From Cordylochernes scorpioides (lineage: Eukaryota; Arthropoda; Arachnida; Pseudoscorpiones; Chernetidae), in the NCBI GenBank assembly GCA_030710605.1, contig CP092865.1, positions 138,241,120 to 138,305,119 on the forward strand: a stretch of 64,000 nucleotides of DNA. The letters run 5' to 3'. Positions 54,977-64,000 of this stretch are shown here, in pieces. The position numbers were made by a program, and so were the translations under genes. Each line of letters opens with the position of its first letter. The stretch's first letter is position 1. Below the pieces are notes generated by a model. It was not told the DNA's origin, ran no database searches, and worked only from the letters and a program-made list of their open reading frames with translations.

Positions 54977-56246
54977 AGCCTTTCTAGCCGCATCAGTCTA
55001 CAAAGGGATGCAAGTGATCCACCTCGATGTCAAGACAGCGTTCCTACACGGCGACCTAGATAAAGAACTCTACATGGAACTCCCAGAAGGACTCCATACA
55101 AAACAAACAAACAAAGTCTGCAAACTAAAGAAGGCAATTTACGGTCTAAAACAAGCTGGAAGATCTTGGAACACAAAAATTGCAAGCACTCTAATTAAAA
55201 ATAACTTCAAACAGAGCACTGTAGACCCATGCCTATTCACCAAGAATGAAGAAAACCATTCCATCTACTTGATTCTATATGTGGATGACATGCTCCTCGC
55301 AAGCGATTCCGAGTTAATCATCAAAAACACTGTAAAAACTCTCGAAAAAGAATTCGAAATAAAGAACCTTGGAGACCCCACTCAATTCATTGGTATAGAA
55401 ATCTCAAGGAACAGAGAAGGTGAACTCCTTCTGAGCCAAAAGAATAAAATCCAAGAATTAGTTGAAAGGTACAATCTTCAAGAAGCGAAACCTACTTTCA
55501 CTCCCATGGAAAGCGGATACCCCGGTATATCTGATGAAAAACTTCTACCAAACAACGTCCAATACCAACAACTGATAGGCTCACTATTGTACCTAAGCGT
55601 AGTATCCAGACCAGATATCGCAGCTCCAGTCTGCATACTTAGCAGCAGAAACCAGAATCCTAGAAATTGTGACTGGAATGCAGCAAAAAGAATCGTAAGA
55701 TATCTAAAAACTACTAAGGAACTCGAGCTACGCATATCTAACCAAAAACCTCCCACGCTGGAAGCATACAGTGATGCCACATGGGCAAGCGACAACACCG
55801 ACAGAAAATCACTAAGCGGAAACTTGTTCCTACTGGGATCAAACCCCATCTCATGGATGACTGGGAAACAAGGTTGCGTATCTCTCTCATCCACCGAAGC
55901 GGAACTTATCTCCGCAGCTGAAGCCTCACAAGAACTGTTATGGCTTCTCGACTTGCTAAAGGATCTCGAACTGGAACAGAAAGCTCCAATCTACTTCCAC
56001 CAAGACAATCCATCATGTCTCAAGATATGTTCATCCGAAAAAGTGTCTTCTAGAACCAAGCACATCGCAACCAAGATCCATCACCTGAAGGATCTTCAGA
56101 AGAAGACAGTGATAAAAATGGTCTACTGCCCAACTGGCGACATGAAGGCGGACATTCTGACCAAGCCGCTACCAAGGCCGACATTTGAGAAGTTACGCTA
56201 CAACCTCGTGATGTCTCCACATTCATGCCGGGGATTTGTTGGATAA
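54957..56246 (+). CDS. Copia reverse transcriptase-RNase H ORF
   Basis: Continues pol in the second frame: LDVKTAFLHGDL (first RT aspartate), AIYGLKQAGRSW, LILYVDDMLLAS (YVDD box), FEIKNLGDPTQFIGIEI, then RNase H with AYSDATWASD, LSSTEAELISAAEA, HQDNPSCLK, RTKHIATKIHHLKD and DILTKPL. These are the standard copia RT/RNase H landmarks in order. The listed start is only where the frame opens. The stop lies inside the 3' LTR. Confidence 0.93.
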   Translation: MKHSTIRAFLAASVYKGMQVIHLDVKTAFLHGDLDKELYMELPEGLHTKQTNKVCKLKKAIYGLKQAGRSWNTKIASTLIKNNFKQSTVDPCLFTKNEENHSIYLILYVDDMLLASDSELIIKNTVKTLEKEFEIKNLGDPTQFIGIEISRNREGELLLSQKNKIQELVERYNLQEAKPTFTPMESGYPGISDEKLLPNNVQYQQLIGSLLYLSVVSRPDIAAPVCILSSRNQNPRNCDWNAAKRIVRYLKTTKELELRISNQKPPTLEAYSDATWASDNTDRKSLSGNLFLLGSNPISWMTGKQGCVSLSSTEAELISAAEASQELLWLLDLLKDLELEQKAPIYFHQDNPSCLKICSSEKVSSRTKHIATKIHHLKDLQKKTVIKMVYCPTGDMKADILTKPLPRPTFEKLRYNLVMSPHSCRGFVG

Positions 56247-56447
56247 CTGAATGCTACGACAGCTAGCGCCACACTGGACCTATCATCATCACAACCGTTT
56301 TGTTTACTTTTTCTTCTCTATACTTCAATAACTGTTCGCTACCATAACTTTGTCTTTCTTGCTAAATGGATAATAAAGATTATTATCATATAATCCTCAA
56401 CGTCCTCATGCCTTCCTACAAGCTGTAAGTACCTAAATCTTACAACA
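56237..56447 (+). repeat. Copia 3' LTR
   Basis: 211 bp, identical by eye to the 5' LTR. The pol ORF runs ten bases into it, to its stop at 56,244-56,246. Confidence 0.94.
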
Positions 56448-56687
56448 AGAATAGTGTGAAATATATAAGTGATGTGAATATAAGAAAAGGAATTAAGAAC
56501 AATAGACTGACTGTGTTTTGTAAATATATAATTAATCTTTACTAAATTTAAATGTGTGTGATAAATAAATAATTATAATTAAATAATAAATATATAAGTT
56601 GTAGTTTATAAAAGATAAACAACACAACATATTTGGCGACGAGGATTAAAAAAAATAATAATAATAATTAAATAAGCGTAACAGAAG

Positions 56688-58742
56688 ATGGCAAATAATT
56701 TGACGTCTCCATTACCGTTGAACCTTAATGCTACAGATTTGTATTCCGAGTACAAACATTGGATGAATTCATATTTAATTTATGAATTAGCAAGCGGTGT
56801 TTCAACTAAGAAAGATGACGTTAAAAGGGCAACACTTTTGCATTGCCTTGGACCACAAGTCCAAAGAATTTTCTTTAATTTGCCAGAAGAAAAAGATACG
56901 TATGAAAAAGCAAAAGAAGCTTTAACTAAATATTTCACACCACAAAAAAATATTGTATCAGAACGATTTAAATTTAGGCAAAGAAAACAAAATACAGATG
57001 AAAATATTGATTCATATGTCATTGCCCTAAGAGAATTAGTCAAATCCTGTGAATTTGGAAATTTAGAAGAAGACATGATCAGAGATCAGATAATAGAAAA
57101 ATGCTATAATAGGCAATTAAAAGAAAAGTTGTTGCAACAAGATAATTTGAATCTTCAAAGAACAATTGAGATATCAAGAATGTTTGAAACAGCCAAAGAA
57201 GAATTTAGAGTATTGACAAATGAAGATATGACCTCAATAAATAGAGTAAACTATAAAAATAATTTCCAAGCAGCTAATGAATCAACTGTTAAAGGACCAA
57301 AATCTCATAATGTGTACCATCAAAAAGGAAGCACCTCCAAGGTAAGTGCACCTAATTTGGAAGAATGCTATAGATGTGGCTTAACTACACATCCTCCATA
57401 TAAATGTAGAGCTAGAAATATGAAATGCACATTTTGTAACAAGATGGGTCATCTTAATAGAGTTTGTAGAAATAAAAATAAATATAAAAATATTGAAGGA
57501 AAGAAAAGAAATATTCAAAATATTTCAGAAAATAATGAAGACTCAGATGAATACACTTTCTTTTTAGGCTTTGATAACAAAGAAAATATCTATATAGATG
57601 GAAAGGAAATAACAATGACTATTGATACAGGTAGTGATACAACATTCATAGGACTTGAAAATTTGAAAAATATTTTTCCTAAATCTCAAATGCCAACTTT
57701 AAATGGTACAGAAAGGAAATTTTATGCCTATGGACAAACTTCACCTCTTCCATGTTGTGGATATTTCTTTGCAGATGTTTCATGGGGTGAAAGGTCTATA
57801 AAGGAACAGATTTTTGTGATTGAAGGTAAAGCAGAACCTCTTTTAGGAAAGAAAGCAAGTTTCGAATTAGAAATTATAAAGCGTGGAACAAAAATAAGGA
57901 ATATTCAACAGGAAGTTATTCCGAAGGATATATATAATTTGATACAAGAAAACATGAACCTTTTTCAAGGTCAAGGAAATGTGAAGGGTTATAGTCAAAA
58001 AATAACTCTAAAAGAAAATGTTACTCCTGTAGCTCAGAGATGCAGACATTTTCCATATAAAATGGTAGAAGCCATCAATCAAGAGCTAGACAAAATGATA
58101 GAAGATGGCATTTTTGAGGAAGTCCATGAAGCTTCTGAATGGATCTCAAACATTGTGGCAGTTCCAAAAAAGGGTACTGAAGAAATCAGACTATGTGTTG
58201 ATCTGAAAGAAGTGATGGAGCATAATCAAGCCTATAAAGAAAGAATGAAGAAATATGCTGATAGCAAGAATAAGGCCTTGCCTCATGACTTCAAGAAAGG
58301 TAATATTGTTTATGTCGCAAACACTGAAATGAAAAGCAAGTTGACACCAAATTATGACAACCAAAGATTTATCATTCTAGAGACTATATCTCCAAATTCA
58401 TTCAAGTTAGTCAATACTGAGACAGGTAGCTTTATCATTAGGAATGCAAAGCATTTAAGACATGCCAATGTCTTACAAGATTCTAACAAAGGAATTGATT
58501 TGAATACCACTTTGATTAAGACTCCAGAAATTAGAATGGAACTTCCTAGTACTTCAAGGTATCTACCAGAACAAGAAGCAACCTTAGAAGATATTGTACC
58601 AGAAGAGCAGATTGCTATATCTGATATGGACTTTTTATACCCAAATGAATCACCTAATGAGAATGAAAACAAGACTGTCATCACTAGAAGTGGAAGACAA
58701 ATACATGTTCCTTCTAGATTTAAGGACATGATTAGATACTAA
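56688..58742 (+). CDS. Gypsy gag-protease ORF fused in frame to integrase tail (684 codons)
   Basis: Gag occupies roughly residues 1-220. Two zinc knuckles lie at about 228-270 (CYRCGLTTHPPYKC and CTFCNKMGHLNRVC). An aspartic protease has TIDTGSDTTF at about 312. The protein then enters the reverse transcriptase N-terminus (EASEWISNIVAVPKKG, IRLCVDLKE). At about residue 508 (nt ~58,212) it jumps to integrase C-terminal sequence (HNQAYKERMKKYADSKNK, then a FKKGNIVYVAN chromatin/LTR-binding-type domain). Most of RT and all of RNase H and the integrase core are missing, yet the frame is unbroken. With identical LTRs, this suggests a non-autonomous but recently mobile derivative relying on enzymes from full-length relatives. 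The zinc knuckles and LTR boundary fit mag-type gypsy elements; the clade is an inference. Confidence 0.9.
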   Translation: MANNLTSPLPLNLNATDLYSEYKHWMNSYLIYELASGVSTKKDDVKRATLLHCLGPQVQRIFFNLPEEKDTYEKAKEALTKYFTPQKNIVSERFKFRQRKQNTDENIDSYVIALRELVKSCEFGNLEEDMIRDQIIEKCYNRQLKEKLLQQDNLNLQRTIEISRMFETAKEEFRVLTNEDMTSINRVNYKNNFQAANESTVKGPKSHNVYHQKGSTSKVSAPNLEECYRCGLTTHPPYKCRARNMKCTFCNKMGHLNRVCRNKNKYKNIEGKKRNIQNISENNEDSDEYTFFLGFDNKENIYIDGKEITMTIDTGSDTTFIGLENLKNIFPKSQMPTLNGTERKFYAYGQTSPLPCCGYFFADVSWGERSIKEQIFVIEGKAEPLLGKKASFELEIIKRGTKIRNIQQEVIPKDIYNLIQENMNLFQGQGNVKGYSQKITLKENVTPVAQRCRHFPYKMVEAINQELDKMIEDGIFEEVHEASEWISNIVAVPKKGTEEIRLCVDLKEVMEHNQAYKERMKKYADSKNKALPHDFKKGNIVYVANTEMKSKLTPNYDNQRFIILETISPNSFKLVNTETGSFIIRNAKHLRHANVLQDSNKGIDLNTTLIKTPEIRMELPSTSRYLPEQEATLEDIVPEEQIAISDMDFLYPNESPNENENKTVITRSGRQIHVPSRFKDMIRY

Positions 58743-58760
58743 CTAAACAAGGGAGGAATA

Positions 58761-58945
58761 TGTAGAATAGTGTGAAATATATAAGTGATGTGAATATAAG
58801 AAAAGGAATTAAGAACAATAGACTGACTGTGTTTTGTAAATATATAATTAATCTTTACTAAATTTAAATGTGTGTGATAAATAAATAATTATAATTAAAT
58901 AATAAATATATAAGTTGTAGTTTATAAAAGATAAACAACACAACA
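58761..58945 (+). repeat. Gypsy 3' LTR
   Basis: 185 bp, TG...CA, identical by eye to the reassembled positions of the 5' LTR (51,979-51,986 and 56,453-56,629). Confidence 0.92.
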
Positions 58946-58950
58946 GGCTG

Positions 58951-59357
58951 TTCGAAAATATATAGATATGATAACTATATGCATTGTGTGTAATATATTG
59001 GATTCACATTTAAAGAATTTTTAAAATCTTAATCAATTTTTAAAAAGTAGAACGTAATCAGAAAAAATCTTGGGGGTTTATTACACAAATAATGAAATTT
59101 CGAATATTTTGTGATATAATTTAATGAATTGACAGCACTTACTTTTCAGCGCTAAGGAAAAGGATAATTTTTCAATAATTTGAAAAGGTAAATTAGAATT
59201 GTATCCGATTTTTACATTGAAAATATTTATATTATTCAAATTCCATATGAAATTATAGTTTTAAATAGAATAGAGAAATCTCATATTAAAAAAACTTTGT
59301 GGTGATCAATCTATCATTTTTATTCAAAACATTAAAATTTCTATAGGTTTTATTTTC
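58951..59357. other. Non-coding arm sequence
   Basis: Mirrors about 17,438-17,845. Nothing recognised. Confidence 0.45.
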
Positions 59358-59359
59358 TA

Positions 59360-60624
59360 TTAGTACGAAACGCGAAAATTTTCAGTGAATTCAAAAGTTC
59401 CCCAATTCCATACAACAAAAGATTTTTTATTCAAAGTAATTACCCTGATTAGCTATACACTCAAACCACCTTTCAGGCAATTTTCGAATTCCTTGTCTGA
59501 AAAATTCTATTCCTTTTGAGTCGAACCAGTCAACAAGCCATTTTCGGAGTATGTCTGAGTTCGAAAATTCCTCGTTTTTTAGGGCGTGTCCTAAAGATGT
59601 GAAAAGGTGGTAGTCCGACGGCGCTAAGTCTGGTGAGTACGGCGGGTGGGGTAAGAGTTCCCAGCCCAAGTCTTTTATGGTGTTTTAGACCACCGTAGCG
59701 TTGTGGGCTGGAGCGTTGTCATGCTGCAGTATCAGCTTGTTGTGCTTTTCACGCCATTCCGGTCTTTTTTCATTCAACGCCTCTCTCAAACTGTGCATTT
59801 GTTGTTCGTAGCGACTAGTATTGACCGTTTCGCCAGGTTTCAGGAGCTCGAAATATACTACGCCGGTCTGGTCCCACCATACGCAAAGCATTGCCTTTTT
59901 TTCCGAAGCGATTGGGCCTAGGCGTCTGTTTTGGAAATTGACCGGGCAGGCCCCACGACCTTTGGCGCGTAGGATTGCTGAAGTGGATCCATTTCTCATC
60001 AGAAGTCACGATTCGGTGCAAAAATGACTTCTTTTCATGCCTGGCGAGCAGCCCTTCGCAGGTTACCAGATGCCGTTCTTGCTGCCTTTCGCTCAACTCG
60101 TGGGGGACCCATCTGGAAAGCTTTTGGGTCATTCCGAGGCTGTTTAAACGTAGGAAACAGCACCTTGAGACACCTGGAGCTGTTTCGCGAGTTTCTCCTG
60201 CGTTCGGGTACTGTCCTCATCCAACAAGCTTGCAGTTCAGCGTCCTCGAACTTTTGGGGCGGTTTTCCACGTGGTTCATTATCAAGTTCGAAATCGCCAC
60301 TTTGGAAGTTTTTAAACCACCTGTAACACTGCGATTTGCTCAGAGCGTTCTCACCGTAAATTTCCTCGAGCATTCGGTGGGCTTCAGTGGCACTTTTCTT
60401 CCAGTTGAAGGCGAACAACAAAACTTCCCGCAAATGGGCACTTTTTGGCTCGGAAATCGCCATTTTCCACGGGCTCCAGAAATTTTCCACGATTTGAATT
60501 TTTCTAAAACTGCACGCGTGCTGATGCCACGTGAGTCGAAAACAAACGCCTTCAACAGCGCCACCGTGGGCTCAAATAGAGTTGCACAGCGCCTTCTGGC
60601 GGCCATTTTCGCGTTTCATACTAA
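59360..60624 (-). mobile_element. mariner element, mauritiana-like, inactive (right copy)
   Basis: Mirror of the left-arm mariner, again 1,265 bp with TA duplicates (59,358-59,359; 60,625-60,626) and the same inverted ends. Confidence 0.93.
59427..60490 (-). pseudogene. mariner transposase remnant (right copy)
   Basis: Carries the same TAA between the second and third catalytic aspartates as the left copy, so that inactivation is older than the arm duplication. It also lacks one T near 60,231 (AAGCTTG versus AAGCTTTG), which shifts the DNA-binding domain frame, but is intact at the position where the left copy lost a base (HRIVTSDEKWIHF reads through here). Confidence 0.9.
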
Positions 60625-60626
60625 TA

Positions 60627-61561
60627 GACCCTGGTAATATTTTATTCTTCAAGGATCAATTATTATTTTTATATGCAGAGAGGGAGAGATTTTAAAAATT
60701 CTTTGTCTTAGATGAACTCGGCATTGTGTTGAAGATGCATGGAAGGCAGTAATGCCATCCAATCGCTATTGGCTGAATGCCCAAGCATATAAGTGCTGTT
60801 ATTGTTAACCCCAGAGGTGGTTATACTGGGTATTGATTTCGCAGGATACATACCTACACATTTTCTGAAAATTAATCATTTTTTACATCTCTAGTATACT
60901 GTTTTATTCAATAAATATTTGGTTATTTGATTTTTTTCTTGTGTAGCAAGTTTAATGGACAGTAGTGTATTACTGAAGTGAAAAAAGGAGTAGATTTTCG
61001 TCATGACTTTTACTTATAATCTATTTCCAAATTTAAACAAGCCCAAAAAAGTAAGCGCAAGTGATTACAGAGAGGCGAACCATAAATGTATTTTTTAAGA
61101 CCTATGTAGAGACCAAAAAGGTGATAAAAGGGGAATTAACCTCTTCTTCTAGATAAACAGATTTTTAAGCAACTAAAGAAGGCTTCAATGTGATTATATA
61201 TATTTGAAAAAAGAAAAGTAGAATTTGGGTAAAATGTTTCTTTTAATGTAGGGGTTTCAAGCTTGAAAATTTGCTCGAAAGCTTGCAAAACCTAAATTGA
61301 AAGAAACATTTTACCCAAATTCTCCTTTTCTATTTTCAAATAATTTCTGGGTAACTAATGTTCATACACACGCATATATATAAGCATATAGAAGTCTTAA
61401 ATATCAAATATATAATTAAATATTAAAAATAAAAAAAAAGCATATCCTAACCAAGAGCACATGTGCTTTTCAGAAGGCAGAGCGCCATCTGGTGGAACAG
61501 AAATCAACTATTCATTGATTTAGCCTGTTCCCTGATATTTGGCCAATCCAATCTATATATA
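60627..61561. other. Non-coding arm sequence with foldback
   Basis: Mirrors 15,231-16,170, including the GGGTAAAATGTTTCTTT palindrome at about 61,205-61,350. It lacks the left arm's 221-bp insertion at its distal edge (about 61,560). Confidence 0.5.
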
Positions 61562-62360
61562 TAAAATTGAATGTCTGTCTGTGTGTGTGTGTGTGTCCTC
61601 TATGGATTCAAAAACCATACATCCAATCGCCGTGAAAATTTGGGATATTATTAGACATATCCCGGGAAAGGTTTACGAAAAATAATATCTTGAATATCTT
61701 TAATATCCTTAGAGTTATTTGCAGATTTGTAGCTTTTACTCGCAAGCAGCGCCACCATTGAGACGGAGTTAGGCTTAGGTTTGCTGCTCCTGATGACCTT
61801 GGGTCTGCCCCACCCCGTGAGAGAATGGATTCGCCCGGCCGCCGGCCGACAGTCCAAGTACCCACCGACCAATCAGGGCAGAGTTGGTGACACAGCTATG
61901 CCAAGTAGACAAGAAAAAAAGTTTCGCGGGAGCTTGCCCAAGATGACCTCCGGGAACTTCGTCCATCTTCCATAAACGACCATGAATTTATTCAACCTTA
62001 TCGAGTATTTTTCAAGGGACCGGGAAAAAATGTTCACTAGATAAAACGATGATTTTGTAATGTAGAAAATTAGGAAAGACAAAATTCAGAATGACACGGC
62101 ACACAGGGACCGGTAAAAAATTATCACTTTATCAGTTTCAAATTATCAAAATATATCTATTTCTTTTTATAAGTTTATAGAGAATTGTTTTAACAAATGT
62201 TCGTTAGACAGACCTTTACTCGGGTACCGATTAATATTGATTTTATTCAACTTATCGAGTATTTTTCAAGGGACCGGGAAAAAATGTTCACTTTATCGAG
62301 AGATTCGTTAGACAAACCTTTACTCGGGTAAAACACGGGCGAAGCCGGGTACATCCGCTA
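61562..62360 (-). mobile_element. CTAGCGG-type interspersed element, right-arm copy
   Basis: Reverse complement of 14,198-15,009, including the TG microsatellite at about 61,577-61,598. Also non-coding. Confidence 0.5.
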
Positions 62361-63580
62361 GTTTCTTGATAAATCAAGAAAAGCCATTCACGAACGTGTT
62401 TTTTCATAATTAAATATGTTTAAAAAAAAGCAAGAAAATAGAGAAAAAGGTCAGGTCTTGAAATAAAAATAAAAAAGGCATATTCTGACCCATCACATGA
62501 GCATTTTAGATGGCAGAACGCCATCTAGTGGGACAAAAATCAACTAAACGTGATTTAGGTTTGTTCCATATTATTTAACCAACTCATTTTTTTTTATAGT
62601 CAAGAAAAGCCAACCACATACTCCTTGGGTTGTTGGCCCTCCTCATCGTGGTGCAGGCTGTATTTCAACGACTAAAAATTTAATCCAAGAGGTTTCCGGC
62701 TTACGCAAATTTGGCCTTAAATACCCATATAAGTTGAATCAAGAGACCTATCTTTTTTTCAAATTCTATACCCCTTCAGTATCGAAATTGATCATGAATA
62801 TTAATTTCCATGAATAAATTGGTTAGGTAAATTTAGGGTCCATCTTTCTTTCTTTTGACACATTTCATTGAGTTTATATCGAGATGATATATTTTATATA
62901 AACCTTTCTAAATACCTCTAAAACAAATACGTTTCTAAATATCTCTTAGAGCCAAGCTATTTATCATGTCGTTGGATATGTTAATAGACATCCAAATAGA
63001 AATCTGTCATATAGTAAAAGTTAGCATATTCATAACAAAAAGAAGCATTATAAATTGACATGAAGTTTGTAAAAAGAGAAAGAAGTTCTCCCTAATAGAA
63101 AATGGTTAGACTCAGGGAAAAATCTTCTGCTCTTTCTGTTTCTTTTTTTTTTTTTCTCTTCAAAATTTTCAATTTATATAAATTTGGAGTAAGCATATTT
63201 CTCTGTTAAATTTATTTTATTTATAAATCTCTCTTTAAATTGAGAGATTCAATTCCTTATTATATGATATTTAATACTAACACAATACAAAACATGGACA
63301 TAATATCTAGAGAATAAAAATAAGTGTGACACGAAGCGAAAATATAATGAAAATTTGGTATATAGATAGCTATGTATAGTTCAGTATCTTTGGTGGAGAT
63401 TGCTTAAAACTTTACAACTGAAAACTCTGTTAGTGTATTATATATATGGTAATTTGTGTGTGTGGGAACTAACAACCCCATTTTGGTGTAATATAACAAG
63501 ATTGTAAGATGTAAAACGTTTTGTATGATAGAAACACCTCTGGGAATAATTACAGGCATGATTAACATGAACCATTGCAT
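62361..63580. other. Non-coding arm sequence
   Basis: Mirrors 9,627-10,236 and 13,592-14,197. The empty site for the left arm's 3.36-kb insertion (ATGT on plus) is near 62,968-62,971. No gene supported. Confidence 0.45.
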
Positions 63581-63597
63581 CACATTATGTAATATAC

Positions 63598-63618
63598 ACG
63601 CTTGTTCGGCGGTACATT

Positions 63619-63653
<35 letters not shown>

Positions 63654-63678
63654 GGCCCCTGCGCAAGGATGTGACACG
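63598..63678 (+). pseudogene. U6 snRNA retropseudogene (right copy)
   Basis: Mirror copy of the U6 pseudogene at 9,531-9,609. It keeps the same 17-bp flanking duplication (63,581-63,597 and 63,679-63,695) but has a two-base TG insertion in the GGATGACAC region. Shared flanks show the U6 insertion predates the separation of the two arms. Confidence 0.9.
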
Positions 63679-63695
63679 CACATTATGTAATATAC

Positions 63696-64000
63696 TCTGT
63701 AAAAACTGAGGATAATAAAATAAAACTGTGTTATAGAATAAGAGTTTAGCTAAATAGCAGAGAGTGAGATATAGAAGTCCAACAACGTGTAAGAACGAGG
63801 CCTAAAGATGTTGGAAGTTTCCAGAAAGTCGTTAAGAGAGTACAATGATCTCTCTTACTTGATTCACTCCATTATTGCATCAGATGAAGGACCAGTACTT
63901 CCGCATCTGAGGATATATAAAGCTATAATATCCCGGAAATGTGTATAGTCACTTCCAAGTCCACGGGAGCATATGACAATCCGTTCATCCCTTGACCATG
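63696..64000. other. Outer arm sequence to window edge
   Basis: Mirrors 9,210-9,513. No coding frame is conserved between the arms. Confidence 0.4.

Larger units (their letters stand above)
51987..56447 (+). mobile_element. Ty1/copia retrotransposon, full length, nested in gypsy 5' LTR
   Basis: 4,461 bp with two 211-bp LTRs that look identical (51,987-52,197; 56,237-56,447). The 5-bp duplicate AGAAT lies at 51,982-51,986 and 56,448-56,452. It was inserted into the gypsy 5' LTR and is therefore younger than it. Domain order gag, protease, integrase, RT, RNase H is diagnostic of copia. Two coding breaks: a TAA at 52,787-52,789 in gag and a one-base frameshift near 54,914 in RT. Confidence 0.95.
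51979..58945 (+). mobile_element. Gypsy-type LTR retrotransposon, internally deleted, split by copia
   Basis: 185-bp LTRs (TGTAGAAT...AACACAACA). The 5' LTR is split after 8 bases by the copia insertion (51,979-51,986 plus 56,453-56,629). The 3' LTR is 58,761-58,945. All comparable LTR bases look identical. The target duplicate GGCTG lies at 51,974-51,978 and 58,946-58,950; the left arm has the single-copy empty site near 17,845. Primer-site region TTGGCGACGAGGAT at about 56,633; polypurine GGGAGGAATA before the 3' LTR. Confidence 0.93.
44446..64000 (-). repeat. Right arm of giant imperfect inverted repeat
   Basis: Reverse complement of 9,210-27,990 in the same order: hairpin family, 420-bp CTAGCC-type element, AT-rich block, mariner, CTAGCGG-type element, U6 pseudogene. 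The right-only insertion is the nested gypsy/copia pair at 51,979-58,945. The arm runs off the window. Confidence 0.93.

Overview
This is invertebrate (metazoan) nuclear DNA, AT-rich and almost entirely made of transposable elements. The element mix (BEL/Pao, copia with a half-tRNA primer site, gypsy, mauritiana-type mariner, Tc1-like, piggyBac, pogo/Tigger-like and hAT-like MITEs, tRNA-derived SINEs) suggests an arthropod, but the species cannot be fixed. The only recognisable host gene is a spliced minus-strand ASPP-family gene (apoptosis-stimulating protein of p53, TP53BP2-like). Five of its exons lie between 30,048 and 38,028.

Layout. 1-2,627: decayed Tc1-like transposase and a foldback element. 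2,628-8,666: full-length BEL/Pao retrotransposon on the minus strand, with 395-bp LTRs and a 5-bp TSD. 8,840-9,104: foldback element. 9,210-27,990: left arm of a very large imperfect palindrome. 27,991-28,090: 100-N assembly gap. 28,091-29,677: broken piggyBac element. 29,682-44,445: spacer with the ASPP exons, SINEs and MITEs. 44,446-64,000: right arm of the palindrome, running off the window.

The two arms are reverse complements (9,210 pairs with 64,000; 27,990 pairs with 44,446). About 12.5 kb aligns. The arms differ by clean presence/absence of insertions. Left only: a 3.36-kb TG...CA insertion with a 4-bp TSD, a 221-bp insertion holding a foldback, a 1.16-kb pogo-like element, a 538-bp minisatellite-bearing insert and a ~0.96-kb SINE-bearing segment. 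Right only: a ~7-kb nested pair, copia inside the 5' LTR of a gypsy element. Shared by both: a mariner copy, a U6 snRNA retropseudogene and many foldback elements. This pattern fits either a real inverted duplication around the ASPP locus or two haplotypes wrongly joined head to head at the gap.

The most interesting signal is a family of palindromic elements, about 150-380 bp and found more than 20 times. The longer members carry, at each end and in opposite orientation, a hammerhead-ribozyme-like core (CTGAAGA or CTGATGA, a GGTAAC/GTTACC stem, then GAAAC-GTC). A second, different motif of similar architecture (CTGTCGA or CTGTTGA ... GAAAGCTT) sits in two other foldback elements. A gypsy element with an in-frame deletion of most of pol, but an intact 684-codon ORF and identical LTRs, is also notable.
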